A DNA stretch of 60,036 nucleotides from an uncultured Spirochaetales bacterium (GCA_944390865.1 CALXRC010000011.1:1-60036), one strand, 5' to 3'; counted from the first letter of the stretch, positions 17,332 through 27,240 are shown. Translations and numbers: made by a program. Notes: a model not told the origin generated them from the sequence alone.

Positions 17332-18006
17332 TCAGTCTGCAGGAACGCTGACAGGACTGATAACTATCCTCTGATTGTTGCACGTCATCTTTTCACTCGT
17401 CAAGTTTATGCTTCCGTCTTCCATGCCCCTGACCTCAATCTGGCCTTCAAATGAGAGAGGACGCTCGAAGGCAGGCCCGCTTACGACAACAGAAAGGTCA
17501 ACGTCAAAGTCGATTGCCGTGCAGTCCCTGAGGACATAGGTCCTGAAAAGGACTGAGCCCATATCAGAGGTGAGGCTGCTGCCGGAGAAAGTCACTGTTC
17601 CATCGACAAAGGCGCTGCCTCTGTCCATGTCCAGTCTGTCTGCAAGACGGCCAGCAAGCCTGGTCACGGGAGAAATGGATGAGCTTGCACTTGATATGAG
17701 CCGGCGGAAGAACGAGGTTCCCGATTCGGGCTGCCTGAGACGCTCGGCCATCTCTATCACATCACAGCGTCTGTAGCTTATCGTCGCGACATGGGAGGCA
17801 GTGTCCTCGTCATAATGCTCGACAGCAACGCCGTCCAGACTGACTGAAGGAATTGAAGTGCTGGCAGCAAAAGTCGAGACAACGGCAGACACAATTGCAT
17901 GAAGTCCTTTTCCGGTCTCGCTGACTGAAAGCGGAGCCGGGAAAGCCAGTCCTGCACAAAGGAGCAGGAAAACAGAAAGCAGACTAAAACGCGATAACCG
18001 TCTCAT
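17332..18006 (-). CDS. Exported protein of unknown function
   Basis: 224 residues with an N-terminal signal (RRLSRFSLL, hydrophobic core, cut near AFPA). The mature part alternates hydrophobic and polar residues as in beta-rich periplasmic proteins and has no recognised domain. Its start overlaps the stop of the upstream MFS gene by one base, and hexokinase starts 14 bases downstream, so the three are co-transcribed. Confidence 0.6.
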   Translation of the reverse strand: MRRLSRFSLLSVFLLLCAGLAFPAPLSVSETGKGLHAIVSAVVSTFAASTSIPSVSLDGVAVEHYDEDTASHVATISYRRCDVIEMAERLRQPESGTSFFRRLISSASSSISPVTRLAGRLADRLDMDRGSAFVDGTVTFSGSSLTSDMGSVLFRTYVLRDCTAIDFDVDLSVVVSGPAFERPLSFEGQIEVRGMEDGSINLTSEKMTCNNQRIVISPVSVPAD

Positions 18007-19301
18007 TAATCACCCTGTGCAACAGCGTTGTAGTCTTCAGCCGCCTTTGCCCCCTCTTCCTCGTCTACCCTTGAAAGCAGTATACCACCAATGAGGAAGA
18101 GTATGACAAGAGAGAAAATGCCGGCTCTGTGGCTTGATGTGACAAGCGTCGCGATTCCCACAAGGAGAGGACCTATTATGGCCGCGAACTTCCCGAGCAT
18201 GTTGTAAAAGCCGAAGAACTGAGCCTCATGCCCCTTAGGCACAAAGCGCGTGAAATAGCTCCTGCTCAGTGCCTGGATGCCGCCCTGAAAGAGTCCTATC
18301 ATCACAGCAAGCACATAGAACTGCGTGACGGATGTCATGAAAAAGCCGACCAGCGATATCGCGCCGTAGGCGGCAATCGCAATGAGAATCGCACGCTTTT
18401 TTCCGATCTTCGAGCCTATGATGTTGTAAAGCAGGGCCGCCGGAAAGGCTGTGAACTGCGTGATAAGCAGGGCGATTATGAGAGACTGGGCGGGAAAGCC
18501 GAGCGAGGTCCCGTAATCGACAGCCATCCTGATGATGGTGTCCACGCCGTCTATGTAGCACCAGAAAGCCACAAGAAACAGCGCGCACTGCTTAAGCTGT
18601 CTCAGCGATCTCAGGGTGAAAAGGACATTCCTTATGCCCTCCCTGCCCGCCTGAATGAACGAGACAGGCTTTGCGCTGCGCTTTTCCCTGACGAAGATGA
18701 TCAGAGGTATCGTGAAGACAATCCACCACAGGCCGACCAGGACAAAGGACACTTTAACAGCAGAAACTCCCCCGTCATCCGCAAGGCCGAAGAAAGCCGG
18801 GAACAGGTACATCAGAACGTTGATGAGGAAAAGAAGCCCGCCGCCGATATAGCCAAGCGCGTAGCCCAGGGCCGAGACGAAATCGACATCCTGCTCCTGT
18901 GCCACGTCAGTCAGCATCGAGTCATAGAAGATGTTCGCACCGGCAAAGCCTGCAGAGGCGATGATGTACACAAACATTGCCTGAACCCAGGCACCGGAGC
19001 CAATCATGGCCAGAGTGATTGTCAGGAGTGCTCCTGTGAATGCAAAGAGTATCAGCATTTTCTTCTTCGCGCCGGACTTGTCGGCAATTGCGCCGAGAAA
19101 CGGGGCAAGGACGGCAACAAGAAGGCTTTCTGCCGAATTGGCGATTCCGAGCCAGAAAGTCGTCACCGTGCTGTCCCTGCCTGAAGACCAGTAACTGGAA
19201 AAGAAAATGGAGAAGAAGGCGGCCATGACTGTGGTTGCGAAAGCGCTGTTCGCCCAGTCGTAAAGCGCCCATGATAAAACACCTGTCTTTCTGCTTGTCA
19301 T
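18006..19301 (-). CDS. MFS transporter, UMF1/Atg22-like
   Basis: 431 residues, about twelve membrane segments. The opening SWALYDWANSAFATTVM with FFSIFFSSYW is the hallmark of the UMF1 (Atg22-related) family, and LGAIADKSGAKKK is the MFS loop 2-3 motif. Such proteins are thought to export small metabolites such as amino acids or sugars; the substrate is unknown. I take the ATG at 19301 because GGAG lies six bases upstream; the longer reading adds eight residues without a ribosome site. Confidence 0.82.
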   Translation of the reverse strand: MTSRKTGVLSWALYDWANSAFATTVMAAFFSIFFSSYWSSGRDSTVTTFWLGIANSAESLLVAVLAPFLGAIADKSGAKKKMLILFAFTGALLTITLAMIGSGAWVQAMFVYIIASAGFAGANIFYDSMLTDVAQEQDVDFVSALGYALGYIGGGLLFLINVLMYLFPAFFGLADDGGVSAVKVSFVLVGLWWIVFTIPLIIFVREKRSAKPVSFIQAGREGIRNVLFTLRSLRQLKQCALFLVAFWCYIDGVDTIIRMAVDYGTSLGFPAQSLIIALLITQFTAFPAALLYNIIGSKIGKKRAILIAIAAYGAISLVGFFMTSVTQFYVLAVMIGLFQGGIQALSRSYFTRFVPKGHEAQFFGFYNMLGKFAAIIGPLLVGIATLVTSSHRAGIFSLVILFLIGGILLSRVDEEEGAKAAEDYNAVAQGD

Positions 19302-19359
19302 TTCAGCTCCAAAAAGAAAACGCATTGCAGCTATCTTACCAACAAGAGGACATAACGGC

Positions 19360-19371
19360 TATAATGTGCTC
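19360..19371 (+). promoter_or_regulatory. Consensus -10 box six bases before sbcB
   Basis: TATAAT (19360-19365) is followed by six bases and the ATG at 19372. A weak -35, TTACCA, lies at an 18-base spacing (19336-19341). This predicts a leaderless transcript. Confidence 0.5.
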
Positions 19372-20784
19372 ATGGCTCAGAGCTTTCTTTTCTACGATCT
19401 GGAGACTTTCGGTCTCGATACAAAGGCTGACCGCATCGCACAGGCAGCAATGATAAGGACAGACATGAAGCTGAGGATCATCCAGGATCCTGTCGTCATG
19501 ATGTGTTCGATAGCACCTGATTACCTGCCTACCCCGTCCAGCTGCCTGATAACAGGCATAACCCCGCAGCAGACACTCAGGGAAGGCATTCCAGAATACG
19601 AGTTCATCACGCGCATCAGGGACGAGTTCATGGTCCGCGACACTATCGTTCTGGGCTACAACAGCATCAACTTCGATGATGAGTTTATCCGCAACTGCCT
19701 GTACAGGAATCTTTATGATCCTTATGAGCGCGAATGGATGAACGGCTGCTCGCGCTGGGACATACTAGATCTGGTCAGGGCCGTCCATGACTTCAGGCCT
19801 GAGGGGATAAACTTCCTTCACAAAAAGGACAACGGCGCCACCAGCTTCAAGCTTGTTCATCTTACAGAGGACAACAACATCCCTCAGGAAGGCGCGCATG
19901 ATGCGCTGGTTGATGTCTATGCGACAATCAATGTGGCAAGACTGATCAGGGAAAAGCAGCCTGCCCTGTTTGACTATTACCTGAGAAACAGGAGCAAGAA
20001 GACAATAAGCGCTGCTCTGGACACAGTCTCGATGCGTCCGGTGCTATACACCTGCCAGCACTTCACATCAGATCACGGCTCAACCCGCCCCATCGTTCCT
20101 CTGACAGCTGACAGCGCAAGAGAGAGCAGCATTGTCTGCATTGACCTTACGAAGGATCCTGAGATCCTGCTGACAGATCAGGCCTTTCAGGCTCTGGTCA
20201 GAGTACCTGTCAACCGCTGCCCGTACATCGCTCCTATCGGACTTGTGCGCAATGTAACAGACATCGCAGAACGGCTTCAGGTTGACGTGTTCAGAATGGA
20301 CAGGAAGCTGAGCTGGATCAGGGAATACAGAAACAGGATAAAGACAAATGTCACCGGCCTGATGAAAGAACAGCAGGAAAGGTTTGAAAGCGAACCGGCG
20401 CCATCAGATCCTGACCTGAGGATCTATTGCGACAGCTTTCTCTCAAAGCATGACAAGTCCTGTCTGAGGACAATACATGGCTGCAGCCCCGAAGCGCGGC
20501 TGCGCACCAGCTGGCACTTTGACAGCGACAAGCTCTCAAAGCTGCTTTTCAGGCAGGTTGCCCGCAACTGGCCGGAGGTGCTCAGCGAGAATGAACAGCT
20601 GATGTGGAAAAGCTACTGCTCCACCCGCCTGCTGCAGCCCTTCAACAGCCTTCCCGGCTACTCTGCATACATGAGGGAGATCAGCGACAAGCTGGAAAGC
20701 CTGGGAACCACGGCACAGGAGAAGCTTGTGCTCGTATCGCTGCGGGAATACGGCCAGCAGCTGTACGAGAAGATAATGCACTAG
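19372..20784 (+). CDS. sbcB: Exodeoxyribonuclease I
   Basis: 3'-to-5' exonuclease on single-stranded DNA, used in recombination and mismatch repair. 470 residues, close to E. coli SbcB. The DEDD motifs are visible: FYDLETFGLD near the N-terminus, GYNSINFDDEF near 100 and HDALVDVYATI near 178. The ATG at 19372 is preferred over a GTG six bases upstream because of the -10 box. Followed on the same strand by prfA after 53 bases. Confidence 0.9.
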   Translation: MAQSFLFYDLETFGLDTKADRIAQAAMIRTDMKLRIIQDPVVMMCSIAPDYLPTPSSCLITGITPQQTLREGIPEYEFITRIRDEFMVRDTIVLGYNSINFDDEFIRNCLYRNLYDPYEREWMNGCSRWDILDLVRAVHDFRPEGINFLHKKDNGATSFKLVHLTEDNNIPQEGAHDALVDVYATINVARLIREKQPALFDYYLRNRSKKTISAALDTVSMRPVLYTCQHFTSDHGSTRPIVPLTADSARESSIVCIDLTKDPEILLTDQAFQALVRVPVNRCPYIAPIGLVRNVTDIAERLQVDVFRMDRKLSWIREYRNRIKTNVTGLMKEQQERFESEPAPSDPDLRIYCDSFLSKHDKSCLRTIHGCSPEARLRTSWHFDSDKLSKLLFRQVARNWPEVLSENEQLMWKSYCSTRLLQPFNSLPGYSAYMREISDKLESLGTTAQEKLVLVSLREYGQQLYEKIMH

Positions 20785-20837
20785 ACTAAGGCCCTGCAAG
20801 GCATTAGTATTTCAGCGTTTATAAGGAAAGCAGAAAT

Positions 20838-21908
20838 ATGACGGAAAAACTGGCTGAATTTGAATCTCAGCTCAGAGAGATTGACAGCCTTCTTGCTTCC
20901 GGAGAAGCAATGAAGGATATGAAGAAATACACATTTCTCACTCAGGAACGCAGCCGGATCGCACCTGTCGTGGACTGTCTGAGAGAATTGAAGTCTGTGC
21001 AGGACCAGAGTGAGGAAGCCCGTGAGATGATGAAGCTTGAGGAGGATCCTGAGCTTCAGGCCATGGCACGGGAGGAGCTTGCAAGACTTGAGGAAGAGGC
21101 AGCAAGACTTGAGCACCAGGCCAAGATGCTTCTCATTCCGCCAGATCCTCTTGCCGGCAAGAACATCATCATGGAGATCAGGGCAGGCACAGGCGGCGAC
21201 GAGGCAAGCCTGTTTGCCTCTGACCTTTTCCGCATGTACTCTCATTACGCAGAATCAAAGCGCTGGAAAATTGAGATTATGAACACAAGCGAGAGCGCAG
21301 TGGGAGGTTTTAAGGAAATCGTCTGCTCAATCAGCGGGAAGGATGTCTATGCCTCCCTGCGCTTTGAAAGCGGCGTTCACCGCGTCCAGAGAGTTCCGGA
21401 GACAGAGTCTTCAGGCCGCATCCACACATCCGCTGTCACAGTGGCTGTCCTTCCGGAGGCGGAAGAAACTGACATTGAGATCAGGCAGGAAGACCTCAAG
21501 ATCGATGTCATGAGAGCCGGCGGCCCCGGCGGACAGTGCGTCAACACGACTGATTCTGCTGTCAGGATCACTCATATTCCGACCGGTATTGTCGTCATCC
21601 AGCAGGATGAGAAGAGCCAGCTGAAGAACAAGAACAAGGCACTGAGAGTCCTCAGGGCCAGACTCTATGATCTTGAGGAAAGCAGGAAGAGAGCAGAAAG
21701 AGCAGCGGAAAGGAAAAGCCAGGTTGGAAGCGGAGACCGCTCTGAACGCATCCGCACATACAACTTCCCCCAGAACAGGGTCACTGACCACAGGATCAAC
21801 CTCACGCTCTATCATCTTGACCAGATCATCAACGGGGACCTGGATGAGATCATCGAGCCGCTGAAGATCGCAGCCGGAGAGGAAGCTCTGAAGGCTCATG
21901 AGGCTTGA
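20838..21908 (+). CDS. prfA: Peptide chain release factor 1
   Basis: Reads UAA/UAG stop codons and releases the peptide. 356 residues, standard length. The GGQ tip is in [21 protein letters not shown] near residue 228, and the RF1 domain [23 protein letters not shown] is complete. Ribosome site AAGGAAAG precedes the ATG. Overlaps prmC by 11 bases, and PrmC methylates the Gln of this GGQ, a classic pairing. Confidence 0.95.
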   Translation: MTEKLAEFESQLREIDSLLASGEAMKDMKKYTFLTQERSRIAPVVDCLRELKSVQDQSEEAREMMKLEEDPELQAMAREELARLEEEAARLEHQAKMLLIPPDPLAGKNIIMEIRAGTGGDEASLFASDLFRMYSHYAESKRWKIEIMNTSESAVGGFKEIVCSISGKDVYASLRFESGVHRVQRVPETESSGRIHTSAVTVAVLPEAEETDIEIRQEDLKIDVMRAGGPGGQCVNTTDSAVRITHIPTGIVVIQQDEKSQLKNKNKALRVLRARLYDLEESRKRAERAAERKSQVGSGDRSERIRTYNFPQNRVTDHRINLTLYHLDQIINGDLDEIIEPLKIAAGEEALKAHEA

Positions 21909-22734
21909 CGAACTGAGAAGGTGGGCTGCAGGCCAGCTTGACGGCTTTGACAGCCCGCAGACAGAAGCCTGGGCAGTGCTTGAGGCAAACGGAATAACAA
22001 GAACCCGCGTGCTCAGTCATCCGGAAGAAGAAGCTGACATGGCAGTGCTCTCCTCAGTCAGGCAGATGGTCGGGGAGAGAAAGAAACACGTTCCGCTCAG
22101 CTATATCACTCATCATAAGGAATTCTTCGCCCTTGACTTCATCGTAAGCGGCGGCACACTGATTCCACGTCCCGACACAGAGATTCTGGTTGAGAAAGTG
22201 ATTGAGCTTGCCAGGGGAAGAAGGGGGCTGAAGGTCCTTGACCTCTGCACTGGCACCGGCTGCGTCGGGCTCGCGCTGCAGACCGTTCTTGATGTGAAAC
22301 ATCTTGTCCTTGCTGACATAAGTCCGGAGGCGCTGGAAGTCGCCAGGCAGAACGCCGCACGTCTGGCTGTGACAGAAGTCGAGATCATCCAGTCAGACCT
22401 TTTCAGCGCCATCCGGGAGGACCTCAGGTTTGACATCATTGTCTCAAACCCGCCCTATATTGCCCATAAGTGGGAAGCCGGCCTCAGCGAGGAAGTGAGG
22501 AAAGAGCCGCGTCTTGCCTTATTCGATGAAGAAGAGGACGGAACAGGAATCCTGAAAAGCATCATCGCCTCCTCCTCTCACCGGCTTGAGCAGAACGGAA
22601 TCCTCGCGCTTGAGTGCGACTTCCGCCAGGCAGGCACGCTTATATGCGCGCTCACGAAGGCAGGTTATTCGCAGGCCGGAATCACAAAGGACCTTGCAGG
22701 CCTTGACAGGGTCGTCAGCGCACTGAGGACCTGA
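21898..22734 (+). CDS. prmC: Release factor glutamine methyltransferase
   Basis: 278 residues. SAM-binding motif [15 protein letters not shown] near 117 and the catalytic NPPYIAH near 183. It N5-methylates the GGQ glutamine of release factors. Starts inside the end of prfA in another frame (11-base overlap), so translation is coupled. Confidence 0.93.
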   Translation: MRLDELRRWAAGQLDGFDSPQTEAWAVLEANGITRTRVLSHPEEEADMAVLSSVRQMVGERKKHVPLSYITHHKEFFALDFIVSGGTLIPRPDTEILVEKVIELARGRRGLKVLDLCTGTGCVGLALQTVLDVKHLVLADISPEALEVARQNAARLAVTEVEIIQSDLFSAIREDLRFDIIVSNPPYIAHKWEAGLSEEVRKEPRLALFDEEEDGTGILKSIIASSSHRLEQNGILALECDFRQAGTLICALTKAGYSQAGITKDLAGLDRVVSALRT

Positions 22735-22791
22735 CAGTACTTCATCCCCTGCCCTGTTTTCCATTGTGCCGTGCACCAGTGCGTCAAAGTA

Positions 22792-22820
22792 TTGAGCAAA
22801 ACGCTCAAGAATTGTTAAAT
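22792..22820 (+). promoter_or_regulatory. Promoter of the rel gene
   Basis: TTGAGC (22792-22797), 17-base spacer, TTAAAT (22815-22820), then about 30 bases of leader with AGGGGC as ribosome site before the ATG at 22852. The -35 also forms the left arm of a small TTGAGC/GCTCAA hairpin. Confidence 0.5.
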
Positions 22821-22851
22821 TTGTTTAAATCAGACAACAGGGGCAGAGACA

Positions 22852-24855
22852 ATGCATGAAGAGTTAGTACAGAAGTTTTATCAGAAAGCTTTCCAGTACC
22901 CGAAGGAGGATCAGGAAAAGATTCTCTCTGCGGCTCTTTATGCGGATGCCCTTCACGGAGATCAGAAAAGAAAAAGCGGAGAGCCTTATATCATCCATCC
23001 TCTGGCTGTGGGAAGCATACTGATCCAGCTGGGAATGGATGCCGACACAATCTGCGCAGGACTGCTTCATGATGTTGTCGAAGACACGGATGCGACTCTT
23101 GCGGACATCGAGGAGAAGTTCGGGCCTGAAGTCGCGCTGATGGTTGACGGGGTCACCAAGATCTCAAAGCTCAAGAGCGAGTCAAAGAGCCTTCAGGAGG
23201 CTGAGACAATAAGGAAGATGTTCTTTGCAATGGGCAAGGACATGAGAGTCATCATAATCAAGCTGTCAGACAAGCTGCACAACATGAGGACCCTCTCTTC
23301 TCTGGCGCCGCAGAGGCAGAAGGAGATAGCCCAGGACTGTCTTGACATCTTTGCTCCTCTCGCAGGCAATCTCGGAATCTCCTGGATGAAGACTGAGCTT
23401 GAGGATCTGTCTCTCAAGACCCTCAAGCCTGACACCTACCAGTACATCTCTGACTTTCTGCTTTCAAAAAAAGGCGAGTACAATGCGTATATAAAGCAGG
23501 TGCAGAAGACAATTCTCACCTCCTGCGCCAAGGCCGGCATCACCACGGTCTCTGTAAAAGGCCGGGTAAAGCACGTATACTCCGTCTATCTGAAGATAAA
23601 GAGACGCAAGAAGGAAATTGACGAGATCTACGACGTTCTCGGAGTGCGTGTGATCTGCGACACAGTCACCGAATGCTATACAATCCTGGGCATCATCCAT
23701 CAGACCTGGCCGCCTATCGAAGGGCGTTTCAAGGACTATATCGCAATGCCCAAGACAAACAACTATCAGTCGCTGCATACAACAGTCCTCGGCCCCAACA
23801 ACAGGCATCTTGAGATCCAGATCAGGACGCGTGAAATGGACAAGACCGCAGAAGAGGGCGTTGCGGCACACTGGTCATACAAGGCATCCACAGGAAGCGA
23901 GAGCGGCACCTGGAAAAACTATGACAGCGTGAACTACCAGAAGATCATAAACAAGATCAAGAACTGGTCCAGGGAAATTGAGCAGAACGAAGACTACATG
24001 GATGAAATCAAGAACGAGCTGCTCAAGGATTCCATCGTCGTCTTCACCCCTCAGGGCAGAGTCATAGAGCTTCCCGTCGGTGCGACCGCGCTGGACTTTG
24101 CCTTTAAGATCCATACAGAGATAGGAATCCATACGACAGGCGCAAAGGCAGACGGGAACATCATCCCGCTGTCAAAGCCGCTTGGAAACACTCAGGTGAT
24201 CGAGATTCTCACCTCTCCTTCTGCTCATCCCCATCATGCCTGGCTTGAGATGGCAAAGACATCCTCTGCCAGAAAGAAGATCATGGCATGGCTGAACAAG
24301 AACGCGCCTGCGCAGCCGCCTGCAGAAAAGAAGAAAGAGACAAAGGGGCCGGAACAGGAAGAGCAGCTGAAGCCCATCATCCCGCTGATGCAGGGCATTA
24401 AGTTCATTCCCACGGAAAAGAGCAGCTCCACTGTCATCATCAACAACAACAGCAACATACTCTTCGACTTCGCAAAGTGCTGCAACCCGGTCTACGGCGA
24501 CGATATCGTGGCCTACGTCACACGCGGACGCGGCTATGTGATTCACAGAAAGGACTGCAAGAACCTGGCCAACATGGCTGAAGCGGACAAGCGTCTTGTG
24601 CCTGTCGAATGGGACAGCAACGAGCTTGTAAGGCGCTTCAAGGTCACCGCAAAGATGAATGCGGAGCTTTTCGGCGAGATTGACGGAGCGGTGAAGAAAT
24701 ACAACGGAAGGCTGATCGCAGGAAGTCTGGATGTCTCGGCAGAAGGCCTGTCAGGAACATTCACAGTCAGCGCGAACAACGAAGTCGAGATGAGGAAGAT
24801 GCTCACCTCCATCCGCCAGCTTCCCAGCATCATCAGGATACAGGGCACTGACTAG
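22852..24855 (+). CDS. rel: Bifunctional (p)ppGpp synthetase/hydrolase
   Basis: 667 residues, slightly short for the family. Domains in order: HD hydrolase with LLHDVVEDT near 70 and ADKLHNMRT-type SDKLHNMRTL near 140; synthetase with IKRRKKEIDEIYDVLGVRV near 250 and KDYIAMPKTNNYQSLHT near 300; TGS from VVFTPQGRVIELPVGAT near 390; zinc-finger/RIS with CCNPVYGDDIVAYVTRGRGYVIHRKDC near 545; C-terminal ACT. Both catalytic cores look intact, so it should make and destroy the stringent alarmone. Ends four bases inside the facing pyrophosphatase gene. Confidence 0.93.
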   Translation: MHEELVQKFYQKAFQYPKEDQEKILSAALYADALHGDQKRKSGEPYIIHPLAVGSILIQLGMDADTICAGLLHDVVEDTDATLADIEEKFGPEVALMVDGVTKISKLKSESKSLQEAETIRKMFFAMGKDMRVIIIKLSDKLHNMRTLSSLAPQRQKEIAQDCLDIFAPLAGNLGISWMKTELEDLSLKTLKPDTYQYISDFLLSKKGEYNAYIKQVQKTILTSCAKAGITTVSVKGRVKHVYSVYLKIKRRKKEIDEIYDVLGVRVICDTVTECYTILGIIHQTWPPIEGRFKDYIAMPKTNNYQSLHTTVLGPNNRHLEIQIRTREMDKTAEEGVAAHWSYKASTGSESGTWKNYDSVNYQKIINKIKNWSREIEQNEDYMDEIKNELLKDSIVVFTPQGRVIELPVGATALDFAFKIHTEIGIHTTGAKADGNIIPLSKPLGNTQVIEILTSPSAHPHHAWLEMAKTSSARKKIMAWLNKNAPAQPPAEKKKETKGPEQEEQLKPIIPLMQGIKFIPTEKSSSTVIINNNSNILFDFAKCCNPVYGDDIVAYVTRGRGYVIHRKDCKNLANMAEADKRLVPVEWDSNELVRRFKVTAKMNAELFGEIDGAVKKYNGRLIAGSLDVSAEGLSGTFTVSANNEVEMRKMLTSIRQLPSIIRIQGTD

Positions 24856-26480
24856 CTCAGCACCCTTATTATCTCCGGAAGCAGCTGCTTCTTTCTCGAC
24901 AGCACGCCGGGCAGATGGTAAACCCCGTTTCCCTCTTCTTCATAAAGCAGCTTGTAGCATTTTTTGTAGGCTGTCGTTATCAGCAGGGAGTCCTCGCTCA
25001 TCACGTTCGTGACAAGAAGCATTGTCCATTCAAGCGAGTTGTTCGCCTTTATCTGCTCCAGTGCCGCTATGTAGCTGTCCCTGACCTGTGCAAGGTCAGA
25101 GAAGGTCGTCACCTCTACCTGCCCTATTCCAAAGGCAACTCCGTTCTCGTTATAGACCTTGAAATCCGAAGACACGGCACGAAGGGGATCCTGGCTTGAA
25201 AGACTTGAGCCGTGAGAGAAGAGATCCTTGCAGAAATCCTCATAGTCAATGCCGAACATTGATGATATGCGCTCAACCGCTGTCCTGTCTGAAAGCGTCG
25301 CTGTAGGACTCTTGAGCATGACAGTATCCGACGAAATTCCCGCAAGGAGGAGCCTGCCCATCTGCTCATCCAGCTCTATCGTGCTTCTTGACCACAGGTC
25401 AAACACTATCGTGCAGGTCGAGCCGACAGGAGCTGTGATGATGGAGACAGGATTGCGCGTCTTGGGAGCATCAAGGCGGTGATGGTCCACAATCTCAACA
25501 ATCTCGGCATCCTCAAGCCCCGTCACGGACTGGGCTGCCTCATTATGGTCGACCATGATTATCTTCTGCCTGGGCTGATTGAGAAAGCAGCGTCTGGTGA
25601 TGAAGCCCCTGAACTCATCATCCTCATGGCTGAACACGGGAAGGCCTCTCAGTCCGCTGTCTGTCAGTATGCCTTTTGCAGTCTCGAAAAGCATGTCGTC
25701 AGTGATCTTCTCCTTGGCATGTCTCACGAGAAGATTCTTGACTGCGACAGACAGGCGCAGCAGCCTGATCGTTTCAGCAGTATCTTCATAGGAGACGTAG
25801 ATAAAGCCTTTGTAGCCGGTGTAGTCAATGGCTTCCAGGCTCTCCTCATTCATTCCGGTGAGGATGATTCCCGGAAGATCCTGGCTGAAGGCGGCCCTGA
25901 TGTGATCCTGTCTGTTTCCCACTACAAGCACAGGCTTCACAGGACAGGCGGAAAGACGCTCGGAAAAGACTTTGTAGTCCATGGCTCCGACCATGATCGG
26001 AGCATGCACCATCACCGTCCCAGGCCGTTTGAGGAAAAAGCCCTTGATGACCCTTGGGATATTCTTCATCAGGATATCGTAGACAGGACGTGAGTCCATG
26101 TTTTCCCTGAGAAAGTAACGGTTGATCTCATCAATTGACAGCAGCCCAAGATATTTTCCGCCCTCCAGAATCGGAACAACTGAGGGGTTTGACTGGTTGT
26201 ACATGTTCACGAGCTCATATACAGGATCTTCACTCTCAAGGATGAGCGTCGGCTTCCTGTAGACAGATGAGACACGCGAGAACACATCTTTGACAAATAC
26301 GGGATCTGCTATGCCCAGACTGTCGAGCACAGCCCTGCTCTGGGCGTTCAGCGGCCCGAGAGCCGCCGGTATGTATTCATTCTCACTGTCTGCCCTGTTT
26401 TTGAATGCAGCATAGGAAATGCAGGCTGCGACAGAATCCATGTCAGGGTTCCTGTGTCCTGTGATGATTATCTTTGCCAA
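24852..26480 (-). CDS. Family II manganese-dependent inorganic pyrophosphatase with CBS and DRTGG domains
   Basis: 542 residues. DHH phosphoesterase core split as in regulatory family II enzymes: GHRNPDMDSV at the N-terminus (metal ligands), then a CBS - DRTGG - CBS insertion (about 70-300), then MVDHNE near 320, VDHHRLD near 344 and the DHHA2 domain. The CBS pair binds adenine nucleotides in relatives and tunes pyrophosphate hydrolysis to energy charge. The start codon is TTG, supported by AGGAG eight bases upstream. Tail-to-tail overlap of four bases with rel. Confidence 0.88.
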   Translation of the reverse strand: MAKIIITGHRNPDMDSVAACISYAAFKNRADSENEYIPAALGPLNAQSRAVLDSLGIADPVFVKDVFSRVSSVYRKPTLILESEDPVYELVNMYNQSNPSVVPILEGGKYLGLLSIDEINRYFLRENMDSRPVYDILMKNIPRVIKGFFLKRPGTVMVHAPIMVGAMDYKVFSERLSACPVKPVLVVGNRQDHIRAAFSQDLPGIILTGMNEESLEAIDYTGYKGFIYVSYEDTAETIRLLRLSVAVKNLLVRHAKEKITDDMLFETAKGILTDSGLRGLPVFSHEDDEFRGFITRRCFLNQPRQKIIMVDHNEAAQSVTGLEDAEIVEIVDHHRLDAPKTRNPVSIITAPVGSTCTIVFDLWSRSTIELDEQMGRLLLAGISSDTVMLKSPTATLSDRTAVERISSMFGIDYEDFCKDLFSHGSSLSSQDPLRAVSSDFKVYNENGVAFGIGQVEVTTFSDLAQVRDSYIAALEQIKANNSLEWTMLLVTNVMSEDSLLITTAYKKCYKLLYEEEGNGVYHLPGVLSRKKQLLPEIIRVLS

Positions 26481-26541
26481 GGCTTTTACTCCTTTTTTCT
26501 GTCTTTAATTGTAAATGGAAAAGGGGCAAAGGTGAAAGTAC

Positions 26542-26570
26542 AAAAAAACCGTCAGGAGCAAACCTGACGG
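26542..26570 (-). terminator. Intrinsic terminator of rpsU
   Basis: Minus strand: perfect 8-base-pair stem CCGTCAGG/CCTGACGG with a 6-base loop, followed by seven T residues, starting 17 bases after the rpsU stop. A textbook terminator. Confidence 0.92.
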
Positions 26571-26587
26571 CGATGATTGAAGAACAA

Positions 26588-26797
26588 TCAGTAAGCTTTT
26601 GAAGCGTGGATCTTGCGGACCTTCTTCATCTGCTTTCTTGCAAGAGCCTTATTCTTCCTGTTGAGGATTGTAGAAGGCTTTTCGAAGTACTGGCGCTTTT
26701 TCCACTCGCGGATAATGCCTTCCTTCTCGACCATTCTCTTGAATCTCTTGATTGATTTCTCCAAAGGTTCATTTTCATCAACCTTTACATAAGCCAT
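26588..26797 (-). CDS. rpsU: 30S ribosomal protein S21
   Basis: 69 residues, very basic. [20 protein letters not shown] at the start and [23 protein letters not shown] are typical of S21. It helps the small subunit in mRNA binding. A ribosome site AGGGGGTGA precedes the ATG. Monocistronic, with its own promoter and terminator. Confidence 0.95.
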   Translation of the reverse strand: MAYVKVDENEPLEKSIKRFKRMVEKEGIIREWKKRQYFEKPSTILNRKNKALARKQMKKVRKIHASKAY

Positions 26798-26869
26798 TCT
26801 TCATCACCCCCTTCCTGCTGCACAGGTCAAAGATAAGGCTCCTCTGACTGAGGAACACAACAGTGTGGT

Positions 26870-26899
26870 ATTAAATCAGAAACGGCGCCTCTGAGTCAA
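26870..26899 (-). promoter_or_regulatory. rpsU promoter
   Basis: Minus strand: TTGACT (26894-26899), 18-base spacer, TTTAAT (26870-26875). It gives a leader of about 65 bases that contains a small CCTC/GAGG hairpin. Confidence 0.65.
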
Positions 26900-26954
26900 G
26901 GGGCCGGCAGCTTTCGGGGACAGGTCTCCCGCGTTTTCCTATGGCAGCTTTAAT

Positions 26955-27036
26955 AAAAAAAAGGATCTCCCGGGTGAAAACGAATATTCGTTAAGAGGGG
27001 AAACCCGGGAGACCCGGGGCTGGAAAACCGGCCCCG
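26955..27036 (-). terminator. Orphan strong intrinsic terminator with two stem-loops
   Basis: Minus strand, in order: stem CGGGGC/GCCCCG (27015-27036), then a perfect 10-base-pair stem TCTCCCGGGT/ACCCGGGAGA (26966-26975 with 27003-27012), whose 27-base loop holds the palindrome AACGAATATTCGTT, then eight T residues (26955-26962). It faces left. No minus-strand gene lies upstream of it before the plus-strand operon at 27543, so it should end an unannotated RNA. Confidence 0.7.
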
Positions 27037-27240
27037 CCATCGTTTGGCAATGTTGAATGTACAACAAATGTAAAACAATTTCCATATGAATATGAAAAAA
27101 ATATGATTTTTCTTATTTTTGTTATCATACAGCCTTCATGCACTGGAATAACAGGAAATGAATAATCGATTCTTTTAATTTTCCGCAATTTCCTCCACCA
27201 GACATATCAGGTGGGAGTCAAGTGCGGATTACGGCACAAT
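27037..27240 (-). ncRNA. Candidate small RNA ending at the orphan terminator
   Basis: The region upstream of the orphan terminator has no convincing ORF on either strand. It contains a possible long hairpin at 27183-27230 (outer arms TCCGCA/TGCGGA, inner arms CTCCACC/GGTGGGAG) and an AT-rich stretch at 27060-27180. Whether transcription starts within it is not known, so the 5' limit is a guess. I tested it by eye against tmRNA, RNase P RNA, SRP RNA and 6S RNA and found no match to their conserved parts. An alternative is the end of a failed or decayed gene. Confidence 0.35.

Noticed and set aside
26991..27188. 65-codon minus-strand reading frame
   Set aside because: It runs into the orphan terminator hairpin, has no ribosome site and an unnatural composition at its end.
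27186..27206. TCCACCA-like ending that might be the 3' end of tmRNA or a tRNA on the plus strand
   Set aside because: No T-loop or acceptor stem precedes it; the bases instead can pair with GGTGGGAG downstream.
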